Source: Coemansia sp. RSA 1804
Taxonomy: Eukaryota; Kickxellomycota; Kickxellomycetes; Kickxellales; Kickxellaceae
DNA length: 19,976 bases
NCBI GenBank assembly: GCA_027578815.1
Contig: JANBTH010000348.1
Coordinates: 1-19,976 of the forward strand
Direction of reading: 5' to 3'
Shown: positions 1-8,547 of the stretch, in pieces
Layout: the number at the start of each line of letters is the position of its first letter
How positions within the stretch are numbered: position 1 is the first letter of the stretch
Notes under the pieces: generated by a model
What the model was told of the DNA's origin: nothing
The model's database searches: none
The model's input: the letters and a program-made list of their open reading frames with translations, nothing else
Program-made: the position numbers and the translations under genes

Positions 1-309
1 CTCTCGTCCTTAAGGTTGATCTCCGCATCTTTTGCGTCGTGGAGGTCGATTGTCAGATAGACGATGTCCTCGCGCTGTGCCCACAGAACGGGCGGGTGAA
101 GTCTACACTTTAGCACGCAATGATACCACACACGCAAAAGTTTGAATGTCCGCACAGGCAGCTGTCAATCAGTACTTTAGATTCTGTCTGTTTTGGGATT
201 GAACAATAGTTCAGGTAGACAACATGAGCCATTGATTAGGAAGGCTTCCTCCAGCAGGTGCTATACAAATTAATGTCAGTCGTGGTTAAACTTACACTGA
301 AGAGGTCAT
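1..309 (-). CDS. SBA1: p23/Sba1-type Hsp90 co-chaperone, 5' part (partial at left edge)
   Basis: The reverse strand encodes the start of a CS-domain p23 protein. Exon 2 (102 down to 1) reads HPPVLWAQRED followed by a VYLTIDL strand, the hallmark opening of p23/Sba1 proteins. p23 binds the ATP-bound closed form of Hsp90 in the cytosol, slows ATP hydrolysis and stabilises client complexes. The start is inferred: a 14-nt exon 1 (309 to 296) gives M-T-S-S and the first two bases of codon 5. It is followed by a canonical GTAAGT donor, and the exon 2 acceptor at 104-103 supplies the missing base, giving MTSSV-LHPPVLW. About 38 residues are visible; the rest lies outside the window. The ATG has a purine at -3. 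The family call is strong. The exon 1 assignment is a good but unverified model. Confidence 0.78.
103..295 (-). other. Spliceosomal intron in the p23 gene
   Basis: This 193-nt phase-2 intron has a GTAAGT donor (295-290) and a TAG acceptor (105-103). A CTAAAG stretch just upstream of the acceptor could hold the branch point. The in-frame sequence before the acceptor contains no suitable start codon, and splicing to the upstream ATG restores the frame. It is the only intron I can support in the window. Confidence 0.6.
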
Positions 310-724
310 TGCGTGGCTTTTTTTAGTTTCTCAAAGACCGAATGTCAAAAGATATAGATTATCAGCACAAATGCAAACAGAAGCAAGGCAGACAGAGAAC
401 TGATTTAAACAGAAACAACTCAGACAGAGACTGATTCGACGCAAGAGAAAAGAAACGGAAAAGAGGATGACGAAGCCAAGACGAAAGTAGAATGAAAGCC
501 TTTTACAGGCCTGGCCAAGGTCGACGCAATCACGCAGATCACTTGATTTTATCTTTTTCTTCTTCAATTTCTGGCGTGCATCACACGCATTGTCAATACT
601 GGAAGCTGGTCAAACTAGTCTATTTTTTTGTATCAACCAAACAGCAGGTACATGTCTTGCCGAGAAAGGAAGGAAGGCGCCCGCTCATTATACAGAACTG
701 TGTTTCACAGCAGTACCGCACTTG
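310..724. other. Intergenic: SAM carrier 3' flank and p23 promoter
   Basis: This 415-bp gap lies between two tandem minus-strand genes, so it should hold the carrier's 3'UTR and the p23 promoter. I see no AATAAA on the minus strand, no clear TATA element and no convincing coding sequence. The open frames here are short and compositionally random. Confidence 0.5.
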
Positions 725-1570
725 CTACCTGTACGCAAAGATCCTGCCATCAACAAGAATCTCCTTTGCCTTTTCATACGAGCCAAGGAACACAAAGCCG
801 CCGACGCTAATCCAGATCGTGCGCGGAACAACGCCGCTAAACAGTGCGCGCGCGCCCTCTTCTCGTGCAATGCGGGTCAGCGTAGAAACTACTCCCGAGT
901 ACTCATGGTGGGCGCCGACTCCCTTGGTTGACAGCATAACCCGCGTCTTGACAACGTCCAGCGGAGTGGTGAAGGCCGCCGCCGCGCCGCCTGCCACCGA
1001 TCCGCAAACGGCGGCCTCCCACGACTTGATGCCACGCGCGTGCTTTGTTGCGTACGAGTGCTTGAGAAACTCATACACCGGAAACTGAATGCACGTGAAC
1101 GGGATCTCGCGCACAACCTGTGTCAGATACCCACGATAAAATCCCAGCAGACCCTCGGCCCGGTATGTCCCGCGGATCGCCGCGCCAAGCGACCGGTGGT
1201 GGTTGGCCTGCAGCCGCTGCTTAAGTACCTCGGTTGGCACACGCACCAGACACGCTGCCACCTCACCAGCCGATGCCGCCGCCATATGTCCAAAGGCCTG
1301 GTACTTGGGCTCCATACGCCGCTCGCACGCCGCCTTTGTCTGCTCGTATGTAAGAAAGAACAGTGCTGCGCCTGGCGATGATCCGATGATCGCCGACGAC
1401 AACCCAGAGTAGATGCCGCGGAACCCGCCGCTTGCCATGAATCCGCCCTTTGCCTGCAGCCGCGTCTTAATCGTGTCCAGAGGAAACAGCGCCGTATCTA
1501 CCGCAATGCCTGCAATCCCGCCGGCCACAAGGCACTGCGTGTTGTTTGCTTTTGTATTTGCTTGCATCAT
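725..1570 (-). CDS. PET8: Mitochondrial S-adenosylmethionine carrier (Pet8/SAMC-like)
   Basis: This 281-aa mitochondrial carrier family (SLC25) member has three tandem repeats. The carrier signatures are P-L-D-T-I-K (30-35), P-T-E-V-L-K (112-117) and P-L-D-V-V-K (203-208). The stretches FPLDTIKTRLQAKGGF, CLVRVPTEV, REIPFTCIQFP and the C-terminal SGVVPRTIWIS match the S-adenosylmethionine carrier subfamily, whose yeast member Pet8 is 284 aa. The expected role is exchange of cytosolic SAM for matrix S-adenosylhomocysteine across the inner membrane, supplying mitochondrial methyltransferases and biotin and lipoate synthesis. The reading frame extends 12 codons upstream, but only to a GTG. The first ATG is at 1570, with a second directly after it at 1567, so I start there. 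No intron is needed. It is divergent from the Ldb17-like gene. Confidence 0.93.
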   Translation of the reverse strand: MMQANTKANNTQCLVAGGIAGIAVDTALFPLDTIKTRLQAKGGFMASGGFRGIYSGLSSAIIGSSPGAALFFLTYEQTKAACERRMEPKYQAFGHMAAASAGEVAACLVRVPTEVLKQRLQANHHRSLGAAIRGTYRAEGLLGFYRGYLTQVVREIPFTCIQFPVYEFLKHSYATKHARGIKSWEAAVCGSVAGGAAAAFTTPLDVVKTRVMLSTKGVGAHHEYSGVVSTLTRIAREEGARALFSGVVPRTIWISVGGFVFLGSYEKAKEILVDGRIFAYR

Positions 1571-2426
1571 CTGGTCTACTCCATACGCAACTGTCCGACA
1601 GCTCACGAATCACCCAATGCAACCAGAACAGAAGAAAAAAGAAGAAAAAGAAGTGAAAGAAAGTGAATGGGAAAAAAGGCAATGAGCAAATTAAAAAAGA
1701 GAGATAAAGCTAGACAAGCAATGTGAGCTGCTTTAAGCTTCATTTCTGGACTGATCGTTTTTTTGGTGGGCAAATTTCCAACAGATCAAAAGGAAAAAAC
1801 ACGCCTGTCTCTGGTGCTGGTACCCGCTGCATCGGCGGCCTTGAACAAAGAGGGAAAGACACGGCCAAATGAACACATTTCCCCGCTCTTTTTTATTGCG
1901 GCTTCTGCGTGGGCTGCATTCAACGCCTGGAATACAATATTCTCTCACACGCATACGCACGGTCTGGTGCTTGTCATCCTGCAAAAGAAGACATTTGTCA
2001 CCATGGCCCATGCTCTGATTTTGCCTGCTCTACCCATTCCCCCCGCATCCCGAGCTCCGCAACCTTCTGTTAATAAGCCTAAAAACAGCAAAGGACAAGA
2101 CAGATGTCTCTTGCTTGGAATCGAAAGAAAGCTTGAGTAACAACACTGCTATTTGGGCTTTAACCCTTCTGTTCAGGAAAACCCAATGCTATTGTTATCG
2201 TTGTTTTTGGAAGACTCGTCACCGCTCTTTTATTTCTGCGACCCACATTGCTTGTTTTCTTTGAAAAATAGATGCCCGCCTGCTTTCAGTCCACAAGGCC
2301 ATCAACTAAGGGCGCAAAAAGGGAAGGAGAAGCTTGGGCTTGTCCATGTCTGTTTTCTCTCTTTTACATTTTTTATTCACCTCGCTTTGTGCTTTTTTTA
2401 CCCTTTCTCTTTCCATACGCCCCTTG

Positions 2427-2478
<52 letters not shown>

Positions 2479-2751
2479 TTAGTCGCGCGTATATCCCGCT
2501 TTTATACCTGTACTTTTTTAATACTGCGTCTTGCAATTTCGCCACACCGAGCAGACAGACGCCTAGCATACAGCAAGCTTCGACAATATATATTGCCTAC
2601 TAGTAGTTGAACCGTCAACCGAACAGTGTCGGTGTCCGGTCCTGCTTGTTTTTAGTTTTGGGGGAGTTTGTTGTTCTATCAGACCATTGTTCTTCTTTGA
2701 CTATTCGTAGAGGCGTGAAGGATACAAATTGGATATCGACAGACTGCCGTT
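1571..2751. promoter_or_regulatory. Divergent promoter region, SAM carrier / Ldb17-like gene
   Basis: These 1181 bp lie between two divergently transcribed starts and should contain both promoters. The right half is pyrimidine-rich on the plus strand and includes the (TC)n tract. From the end of that tract (2476) to the ATG at 2752 there is no other ATG on the plus strand, which fits a leader for the downstream gene. Short frames occur on both strands but none looks like a real protein. No convincing TATA box was seen. Confidence 0.5.
2431..2475 (+). repeat. (TC)n microsatellite
   Basis: An uninterrupted run of about 22 TC dinucleotides, 45 bp long, sits inside a wider pyrimidine-rich stretch roughly 280 bp upstream of the Ldb17-like start. 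CT-rich tracts are common near transcription start sites in fungi, and such dinucleotide runs vary in length between strains. Confidence 0.95.
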
Positions 2752-5700
2752 ATGGCCGAAATGCACTCCTCCTGCCCGATTGGCACTACATGCGCAGAAG
2801 TGACTAGGCAGGAACAGGAGCAAAAGCTAGAGGCGGAGGCGGAGGCGGAGGCAGAAGCGCGGCAGCACACTGCGCAGGCAGCCAGGCGCCGAATGCAGAC
2901 AGCACGCACATCGCGGTTCTCTATGCTCCTTGAGGATAACGTCGACTACGCGGTGTACCGAACGGTGTTTGGACGGCAGTTTCTGCAGCAACAGCCAAAG
3001 TTCGATTCGCTCCAGGACGCAGAGACCGAGCTCGAGTGCGTTCTACATGACGACGCATTTGCACAGCAGCAAGAAGTATCCGAGGCGCCTGCTGTGGTAG
3101 CCGAGAACGTAGCGCTGGCAATTGACTGGTATATCAGCGCTCTGGTGCTTCTGTTTGATGGCGATGAGCCCTTCCAGAACCCGGACTTTTTGCGGTTCTG
3201 CTGCTTGTTTTTTGCATCACCGCTGTACGAGAACAATACACGGCTGGTCCAACGTCACCTGGTCAAGCGCACGTATGCTGAGCTCAGCACGGGGCCTGCT
3301 GACAACTACGGCGACTCGCTCTGGATCCTGCTGGCACTCATGCACCTGATAACAGAGTTCCAACACGACACGTACCTGCTGTGCAAAGATTCTGGCATCT
3401 TCCCACTCCTGCAGCGTCTGATTTCGCGGTTGCCCGAACGACACCTAAATGTGCTAGCCATGTCGCTTATGTTTGAGATTGCTCAGGCCGTGCCGCTCGC
3501 GAAGCCAGATCTTTTTTGCATTAACGACAAGTTCCTTGAGTCTCTGCTTGAGTATATAGAGGCCATGCGGTATGCGGAAAGCGATGTATATAACAACACA
3601 GGAACCAAGCTTGTGGTTGCGCTGAATGAGCAGTTTCTTCGACATACCAACAAGATGCTCTTTTCTGTGGCGAATGGACAGCCACCGCCTGCACCGCCCA
3701 GAGAAATCACTACTTCTATGCAATATGGCTGGGAACATGGGTCCTCTGTAGACATGCCAGTAATTTCTTCTAGGTCGACTGGACGGCACCAGCAGATGCC
3801 ACCAATTCCCACAGCAACGCGTGGCCCGAATTGTCTGCTTCTGGAACCACGGCCCAGTCACCACACGCGCACAGTCTCCGCTTGTTTCCCAGCGACGCCG
3901 TGCTCATCTGGAAGCAGCCCAACAGCAGAGGCTGCATACTGTGCAGACCAGCCACCGCCACAGCAGCAGCAGAAGCACGAACATGAGCAAACACGACAGC
4001 AAAATATACTAGTAAACGATATAGATAACGACTCACATTGTATATCACGAAGCCGGTCGATGGATTTCAACGCGCTCTTGCACAGCCAGTCCGGTTCTCC
4101 TCTTGACAGACGGATAGAGGAGTCCCAGCCAGCACCTCAATGCCATTCACGACCGGTAATTGCAACGGTAACACCCGTGGTGACTATTCTTGCGCAACGG
4201 ACCGACTGCTGCAAAACGTTTACAGAGAATCTGATTTTCCTGCTGAATCGCGAGTCCGAGCCGATCACGCAGACGCTTATTCTGAACATGCTTGCTTGCA
4301 TTCTAGGAACAGACAGCACATCGGACATCTTGTACACCAACGACATGCATGTTCTTGTGGATATTCTCATCCGCGACCTTAGCAACCTCTCCGAGGGCAG
4401 TCACCAGCGTCTTCGCCAGGCCTACCTACACGTTGTTTGTGCTCTCCTGCGAAACCGTGTGTTTCTTGCGGCTCGACACAGGCTTTCAGACATTGAGCTC
4501 TGTCTGGTCAACATTCTCAGGCAGTCATTGATATGCTCGCAGTCGTCGTCACTATCGTCGTCGGAGCCCTTGGGGGCAAAGTCACGTAGAGATAGTGCTA
4601 GTTCCTCGAGTACACGCCATAATTCGATGGTGTCGACGGATCTCTCGATTTCAGTGACTGGAACCAACAGCAACGGCAACGGCAACGGCAGAGGGAGCCA
4701 TGACATACGCAGGGAGCACAGTCGAGCTGGGTCGCCTGTATCCTCGCGCTCGTCGGTGATTAGTGAAGAGACGTGCTGTACACGGCAGCCTGACGACAAT
4801 GGAGCACAGAATCAAAAGCAGCAACAGCAACAACAACAGCAGCGGAGGCAGAGCATTGATAAACCTCCAAAAACGATGCGCCGTCCCGCGCCGCCTCCTC
4901 CGCCTCCTCCGCCACCAACATCTCCGCTGTCTGACTCGAAACTTTTGTCGCCAGAAGAAGTATCGCCTGGATCACCGTCCCTCAGTAGCACCCGGCCTCA
5001 TAGTCAGAGACGTCGCGCTCCGCCTCCCCCGCCGCCGCCTCGGCCGTCCTGCTCATCGCTTTCGCGGGCTTCTCATCTGTCGCGGGTAACCAGCGCCAGA
5101 GACCTTCCGCAATTGAAAACAGTTAACGAGGGCATGGCAATGGACGACTACCCGCCCAACAGAAGCGGATCAGCGGCACCTGGTGCAGTTCCGCCACGGC
5201 GTAAAGCGCCTCCGCCGCCACCGCCGCTGCCGCCGCGTACTCGACTGACCAGCAGAGGAGCTCGTGCTCCATCTAACTCGGGAGCATCCAACGGCTTGGA
5301 CAATAGTAGCAACAACACTAGTTCAAAGCAGCACCAGTCGACAGACTCGCCAGCCGTTCTTCCCAGACGTGGGAGTGCTCAACCCACAGGTCTCCGTCGC
5401 CAGTTGTCGGTCAAGAAAAGCGTCACAAAGTACAAACTCCGCAGCACACGCCCTCCGCCGCCACCACCGCCGACTCCGCCGCCTCCGCCTGTGTCGCTTG
5501 CAACGACGCCAGTAAGCCCACGCAACACCGGACTGGCGGCCGGGGGAGAAGTCTTGGCAGGCAATGGAGGCAGCCGCCATCCGTTTGGCACGTATCCAGA
5601 TAGAATTGAGCAATTGGCTGCACACGATGTCAGCAATACCACCACCACCAGTGACGAGGACGATCTGTATGGCGATGGTGATCCAGCTGATATGCAATCG

Positions 5701-5850
5701 ACGGCGGCTTATGAGCACGACGGCGATTCGGTGGAAGAGCGCAGGATTACACGTAAACTGGTTGAGAGTGCGCTGCGGTCATGCCACGAAGCACGCCACT
5801 TTGCAGTTACGCGCGGGCTGGTTGTCGGTCCTACACGCATAGAGACCTAG
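2752..5850 (+). CDS. LDB17: Ldb17/Dip1/SPIN90-family actin nucleation regulator with long proline-rich tail
   Basis: This 1032-aa protein has a leucine-rich armadillo-like SPIN90/Ldb17 domain split in two: residues about 115-305 and 470-595. The second part carries the family core, including ENLIFLLNR (492-500), LYTNDMHVLVDILIRDL (527-543) and LRQAYLHVVCALLRN (554-568). Dip1/SPIN90 proteins activate Arp2/3 complex without a pre-existing filament, seeding the first actin filaments at endocytic patches. Yeast Ldb17 and fission yeast Dip1 are about half this size. The extra length comes from a charged EA-repeat N-terminus (27-36), a Q/S/P-rich insert (310-465), and a disordered tail (595-1032). 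The tail has a Q-run (688-697) and four polyproline runs (714-722, 757-763, 820-828, 901-913), expected to bind SH3 domains or profilin. The leader is ATG-free and the start has G at -3. The actin role is by homology. Confidence 0.85.
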   Translation: MAEMHSSCPIGTTCAEVTRQEQEQKLEAEAEAEAEARQHTAQAARRRMQTARTSRFSMLLEDNVDYAVYRTVFGRQFLQQQPKFDSLQDAETELECVLHDDAFAQQQEVSEAPAVVAENVALAIDWYISALVLLFDGDEPFQNPDFLRFCCLFFASPLYENNTRLVQRHLVKRTYAELSTGPADNYGDSLWILLALMHLITEFQHDTYLLCKDSGIFPLLQRLISRLPERHLNVLAMSLMFEIAQAVPLAKPDLFCINDKFLESLLEYIEAMRYAESDVYNNTGTKLVVALNEQFLRHTNKMLFSVANGQPPPAPPREITTSMQYGWEHGSSVDMPVISSRSTGRHQQMPPIPTATRGPNCLLLEPRPSHHTRTVSACFPATPCSSGSSPTAEAAYCADQPPPQQQQKHEHEQTRQQNILVNDIDNDSHCISRSRSMDFNALLHSQSGSPLDRRIEESQPAPQCHSRPVIATVTPVVTILAQRTDCCKTFTENLIFLLNRESEPITQTLILNMLACILGTDSTSDILYTNDMHVLVDILIRDLSNLSEGSHQRLRQAYLHVVCALLRNRVFLAARHRLSDIELCLVNILRQSLICSQSSSLSSSEPLGAKSRRDSASSSSTRHNSMVSTDLSISVTGTNSNGNGNGRGSHDIRREHSRAGSPVSSRSSVISEETCCTRQPDDNGAQNQKQQQQQQQQRRQSIDKPPKTMRRPAPPPPPPPPPTSPLSDSKLLSPEEVSPGSPSLSSTRPHSQRRRAPPPPPPPRPSCSSLSRASHLSRVTSARDLPQLKTVNEGMAMDDYPPNRSGSAAPGAVPPRRKAPPPPPPLPPRTRLTSRGARAPSNSGASNGLDNSSNNTSSKQHQSTDSPAVLPRRGSAQPTGLRRQLSVKKSVTKYKLRSTRPPPPPPPTPPPPPVSLATTPVSPRNTGLAAGGEVLAGNGGSRHPFGTYPDRIEQLAAHDVSNTTTTSDEDDLYGDGDPADMQSTAAYEHDGDSVEERRITRKLVESALRSCHEARHFAVTRGLVVGPTRIET

Positions 5851-6377
5851 CTAGTCTGCAAGGGAAACCAACATATACATCGAGAGACGGAATGTCGCTT
5901 CTTTCTATTAATTGTAAAAATGCAAAGGAAAATGAATGCTGTTCGCATATTAGGAGTGTCTGGGATTTCTTTGTTACTTGTGTAGTGAATCTGAGAACTC
6001 GATGGTTTATGATAACCACAATCAGTGTAGATCAAATCATGATAATCTTGCACATTGATTGTTGAATCACTTTTTTCTTCTCCACACGCAAAAAATTGAA
6101 AACGTGTGAAAATGGATTCCACTGTTATTATCTTCAACTCATTTCTAGACCTTGTTATTAATGTACCTAATCTAGAGTGGATCCAAGAAGCGCTTTATTT
6201 TCTTATTTTGTTGACAATTTTATAGAATAATCGAGGAGGAACAGAGACTGAAGAGAAGAGGATTAGGAGCGTGCAGCAGATACCGCCACCATCAAAAACA
6301 AAAACATAGAGCATACCAAATCATTACCTTTTTCATTTAAAGACGGATCAGCAGATGCAAGAGCCCTTGGAAGGAGA
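5851..6377. other. Intergenic between Ldb17-like gene and small ORF
   Basis: This AT-rich gap of about 530 bp should hold the Ldb17-like 3'UTR and the promoter or leader of the next gene. No AATAAA was seen on the plus strand. A 37-codon ATG frame (6112-6225) is present but unsupported. A pyrimidine stretch ending in AAAG near 6342 could be a splice acceptor for the next ORF, but no partner donor or coding exon is evident. Confidence 0.45.
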
Positions 6378-6396
6378 ATGCGACTTCGAATGCTAA
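6355..6396 (+). other. Upstream ORF overlapping the start of the 99-aa ORF
   Basis: A 13-codon ATG frame with TAA stop begins 23 nt before the ATG at 6378 and ends 19 nt past it, in another frame. If the transcript begins upstream of 6355, this overlapping uORF would reduce initiation at the main ATG. Transcription start is unknown. Confidence 0.35.
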
Positions 6397-6677
6397 CGGG
6401 AGTACAGCGCCACCGCCTAACCAACGCGTTGTTGATAGCTGGAGTGGTGTCGGCGCTATGCACAGTGACAGGATCCAACATACTAGGCTGTCCAGCGGTT
6501 GGCAGAAACAGCCGTCTGGATGACGCCAAGGACGACGACATGGAGATTGCAAGTGATCGTGCCATACCGACGCGTGCAAAGGAGCTGGAGGGGCTTGAAG
6601 AGTCTAGGTACGTTGGTGGCAAAGTCGCATCCCAACCGACCGTAATCACTAGAATTAAAACGAGCGAGATCAAATAA
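6378..6677 (+). CDS. Small protein with one predicted TM segment, unassigned
   Basis: This 99-aa frame has a basic N-terminus (MRLRMLTGVQRHRL), a hydrophobic stretch at about residues 15-38 that could be one membrane span, then a C-P-A-V motif and a polar, charged tail. A short basic leader followed by one helix resembles small inner-mitochondrial-membrane proteins, but I do not recognise the family and assign no function. The start has A at -3; M5 is an alternative. The frame stays open upstream without an ATG for more than 15 codons, so an unseen first exon is possible. The opposite strand also has a 147-codon frame, which looks like a compositional shadow. The gene converges with the bZIP gene. 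Confidence 0.5.
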   Translation: MRLRMLTGVQRHRLTNALLIAGVVSALCTVTGSNILGCPAVGRNSRLDDAKDDDMEIASDRAIPTRAKELEGLEESRYVGGKVASQPTVITRIKTSEIK

Positions 6678-7083
6678 GTAGCTGTTAATATTGCTACGAG
6701 CGACACTGGGTATTGGAGGACTGTTTATTTCTACTGCACCAGTACTCTTTAGTTGTCGGCTGTTGGTTCTATTTAATTTTTTTTCGTTATCATCCTTTGC
6801 TCCTCCCTGTATTTATCAACAAAACAATCGTTTATCAGCAAGCCGTAAACAAAGTTACTCGTCAGAAAATAGGAGACAAAAGAGCCATGGGTCTGGCGGG
6901 ATAAACGGTCCCAAACGACAACATTGAATGTAGCAACTGTTTACAGGACAAAAAAAGAGAAGAGGAAAGCGAGTACCAAGGTAGAATAGAAAACAAAGTA
7001 GGGAGAAAGACCCATCAAAGTATAAATAAAGTGCTGAGCAGAGCAGCAATATGCTTTGGCTTCCTTTGAATGGGAGGAAGACA
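6678..7083. other. Convergent intergenic region
   Basis: This 406-bp gap lies between the small plus-strand ORF and the end of the bZIP gene. It contains candidate poly(A) hexamers for both: AATAAA on the plus strand at 7025-7030 and on the minus strand at 6724-6729. Neither is well positioned enough to be certain. Short frames here are not convincing. Confidence 0.4.
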
Positions 7084-8547
7084 CTAGTAATCGGCGTTTG
7101 TCAGCCTGGCAGAGGTGGTTGAGCGGACAGATACGCGAGGGCGCTTTGAGGTCAGCGAAGGACTGGACAGCGACTCGATAGACGAGTCTGGCGCGTAGTC
7201 GGCGGAAAGGGGCGGACGGGAGTTCAGCACGGGCGTGGTGGCGGAGCTGGAGGCGCGCATGGCGCCGAGAGTCAGCTTGGCGTTGAGCTCCTCAATTTCC
7301 TTGCGCAGACGTGCGTTTTCGTCGCGCAGATCAAGCATCTGATCCTCGAGGTTCTGGATGTAGGCCTTTTTCTTCTGCCGGCACTCTTTGGCCGCCATAC
7401 GGTTGCGCTGTAAGCGGCGCGCTCGCCGCTCATCAGGTGTTAGATGTCGCAGCGACCCCGGGCGGCCAGATCCCGGCGCATCGGGCGTCAGCGGCATCCC
7501 AGAGTCGGCAGCATCAATCAGCCGCTCATCATCGTCTGTGGATAAGTCTGGGTCAGGCAGCTCGCTGGCGGTGGAGCGAGACAGCTTTCTCCGGCGTGCA
7601 CCTGTAGCGCCTTTCTTGTGGCGAGGTGTCGACTCGGCCGACAGCGAGCGCTGCGGCTGTGGTGTGCGCAGAGAGGGTGCCACGTCAATCGAGGCGGCAG
7701 CCATCTCAGATGTGATTTGCGTGGCAGCGGAGATGGATGTGGGCGACAGACTGCCAAACGCCGCCATGCCAAGTACCTGGTGCATGGCGGCAGAGTCGCT
7801 GACAGGCGCTGGGCCAACCAAGCCGGAGGTCTCAACAGGCGCCGAGCGCGCAACCGCAGCCGCAAGCGCGGCCGACGATGCCGTGGAGAGCAGCGTGTCC
7901 TCATCGATGGCAGCCGACAGCGCCGGCGTGCCCTGCAGCGACGCAGACACCGACGGAATGGTCGGCAGCATCACATTGTGCATGCCCGACGCCGCCAGCA
8001 GCGCCGCCGCCGCGCTGTGCTGCGCCTGTGTAGAGTACGCGCCCATGGCTGCCGCCACGTCGCCGCTCATGTATGGTTTGGCGCCGCTTGCAAATGACGC
8101 CAGCACCGAACTGGCTGCCGCCACTGCCTCGACGCTGCTCCGCCGACGGTGCGCGTTGGTCGAGTGGTACGCGCCCATAATCTCCAACACCTGGTCCTGC
8201 GCGCTTCGGTGCAGCGACGCCAGCACGTCCTCATCCTGTGTCGACGTCATCACCGGCGCCGCCAGCATCGCCTGCTGCTGTGTCGCCAGCGCCAGCGCCT
8301 GTGCTCCGCCATCCATTGCCGGCATCTGCGCGTTAGTAATGGCCGAGCTCAGCGCTGCCGCCGCTGCCGTGCCAATGTCGTCCGCCCGCGTCCGCCCTAG
8401 CCGATCCTCCGCTTCATGGTCGGAGTCGAGCGTCGGGAACGGCGATACCAGCGATGCTGTCTCCGCCTGTCCTGGAAATGCTGTTGTTGCTGCTGCCACA
8501 ACGGCCGCTAGTGCATCTGTTGTCGATACGGCTGATGGCTCTGACAT
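7084..8547 (-). CDS. CREB/ATF-type bZIP transcription factor
   Basis: This 487-aa protein has a C-terminal bZIP domain at about residues 373-428. The basic region contains NRMAAKECRQKKKAY, matching the N-x-x-A-A-x-x-C-R DNA-contact signature and the KKK-x-Y of CREB/ATF proteins. It is followed by a zipper with leucines every seven residues (400, 407, 414, 421). The 370-residue N-terminus is alanine- and serine-rich and disordered, typical of an activation or regulatory region. RRRSS (134-138) and RKLS (320-323) fit the PKA consensus, suggesting cAMP/PKA or stress control; this is inference. A basic SKRPR cluster (467-471) is a further possible nuclear signal. It should bind TGACGT-type sites as a dimer in the nucleus. 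The ATG at 8547 is the first in frame. Long frames on the opposite strand are GC-driven shadows. Confidence 0.9.
   Translation of the reverse strand: MSEPSAVSTTDALAAVVAAATTAFPGQAETASLVSPFPTLDSDHEAEDRLGRTRADDIGTAAAAALSSAITNAQMPAMDGGAQALALATQQQAMLAAPVMTSTQDEDVLASLHRSAQDQVLEIMGAYHSTNAHRRRSSVEAVAAASSVLASFASGAKPYMSGDVAAAMGAYSTQAQHSAAAALLAASGMHNVMLPTIPSVSASLQGTPALSAAIDEDTLLSTASSAALAAAVARSAPVETSGLVGPAPVSDSAAMHQVLGMAAFGSLSPTSISAATQITSEMAAASIDVAPSLRTPQPQRSLSAESTPRHKKGATGARRRKLSRSTASELPDPDLSTDDDERLIDAADSGMPLTPDAPGSGRPGSLRHLTPDERRARRLQRNRMAAKECRQKKKAYIQNLEDQMLDLRDENARLRKEIEELNAKLTLGAMRASSSATTPVLNSRPPLSADYAPDSSIESLSSPSLTSKRPRVSVRSTTSARLTNADY

Noticed and set aside
1571..1606. N-terminal extension of the SAM carrier
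   Set aside because: The upstream start is GTG. The ATG at 1570 gives the expected carrier length.
4012..4052. Possible 41-nt intron (GTAAAC...AG) in the Ldb17-like gene
   Set aside because: Removing 41 nt would break a frame that is open and family-like on both sides.
6112..6225. 37-codon hydrophobic ATG frame
   Set aside because: It is short, AT-rich and lacks any supporting signal. Chance is the simplest explanation.
6263..6706. 147-codon minus-strand frame opposite the small ORF
   Set aside because: It has low-complexity Ser/Ala/Leu content and no coherent domain. The plus-strand frame has a more protein-like layout.
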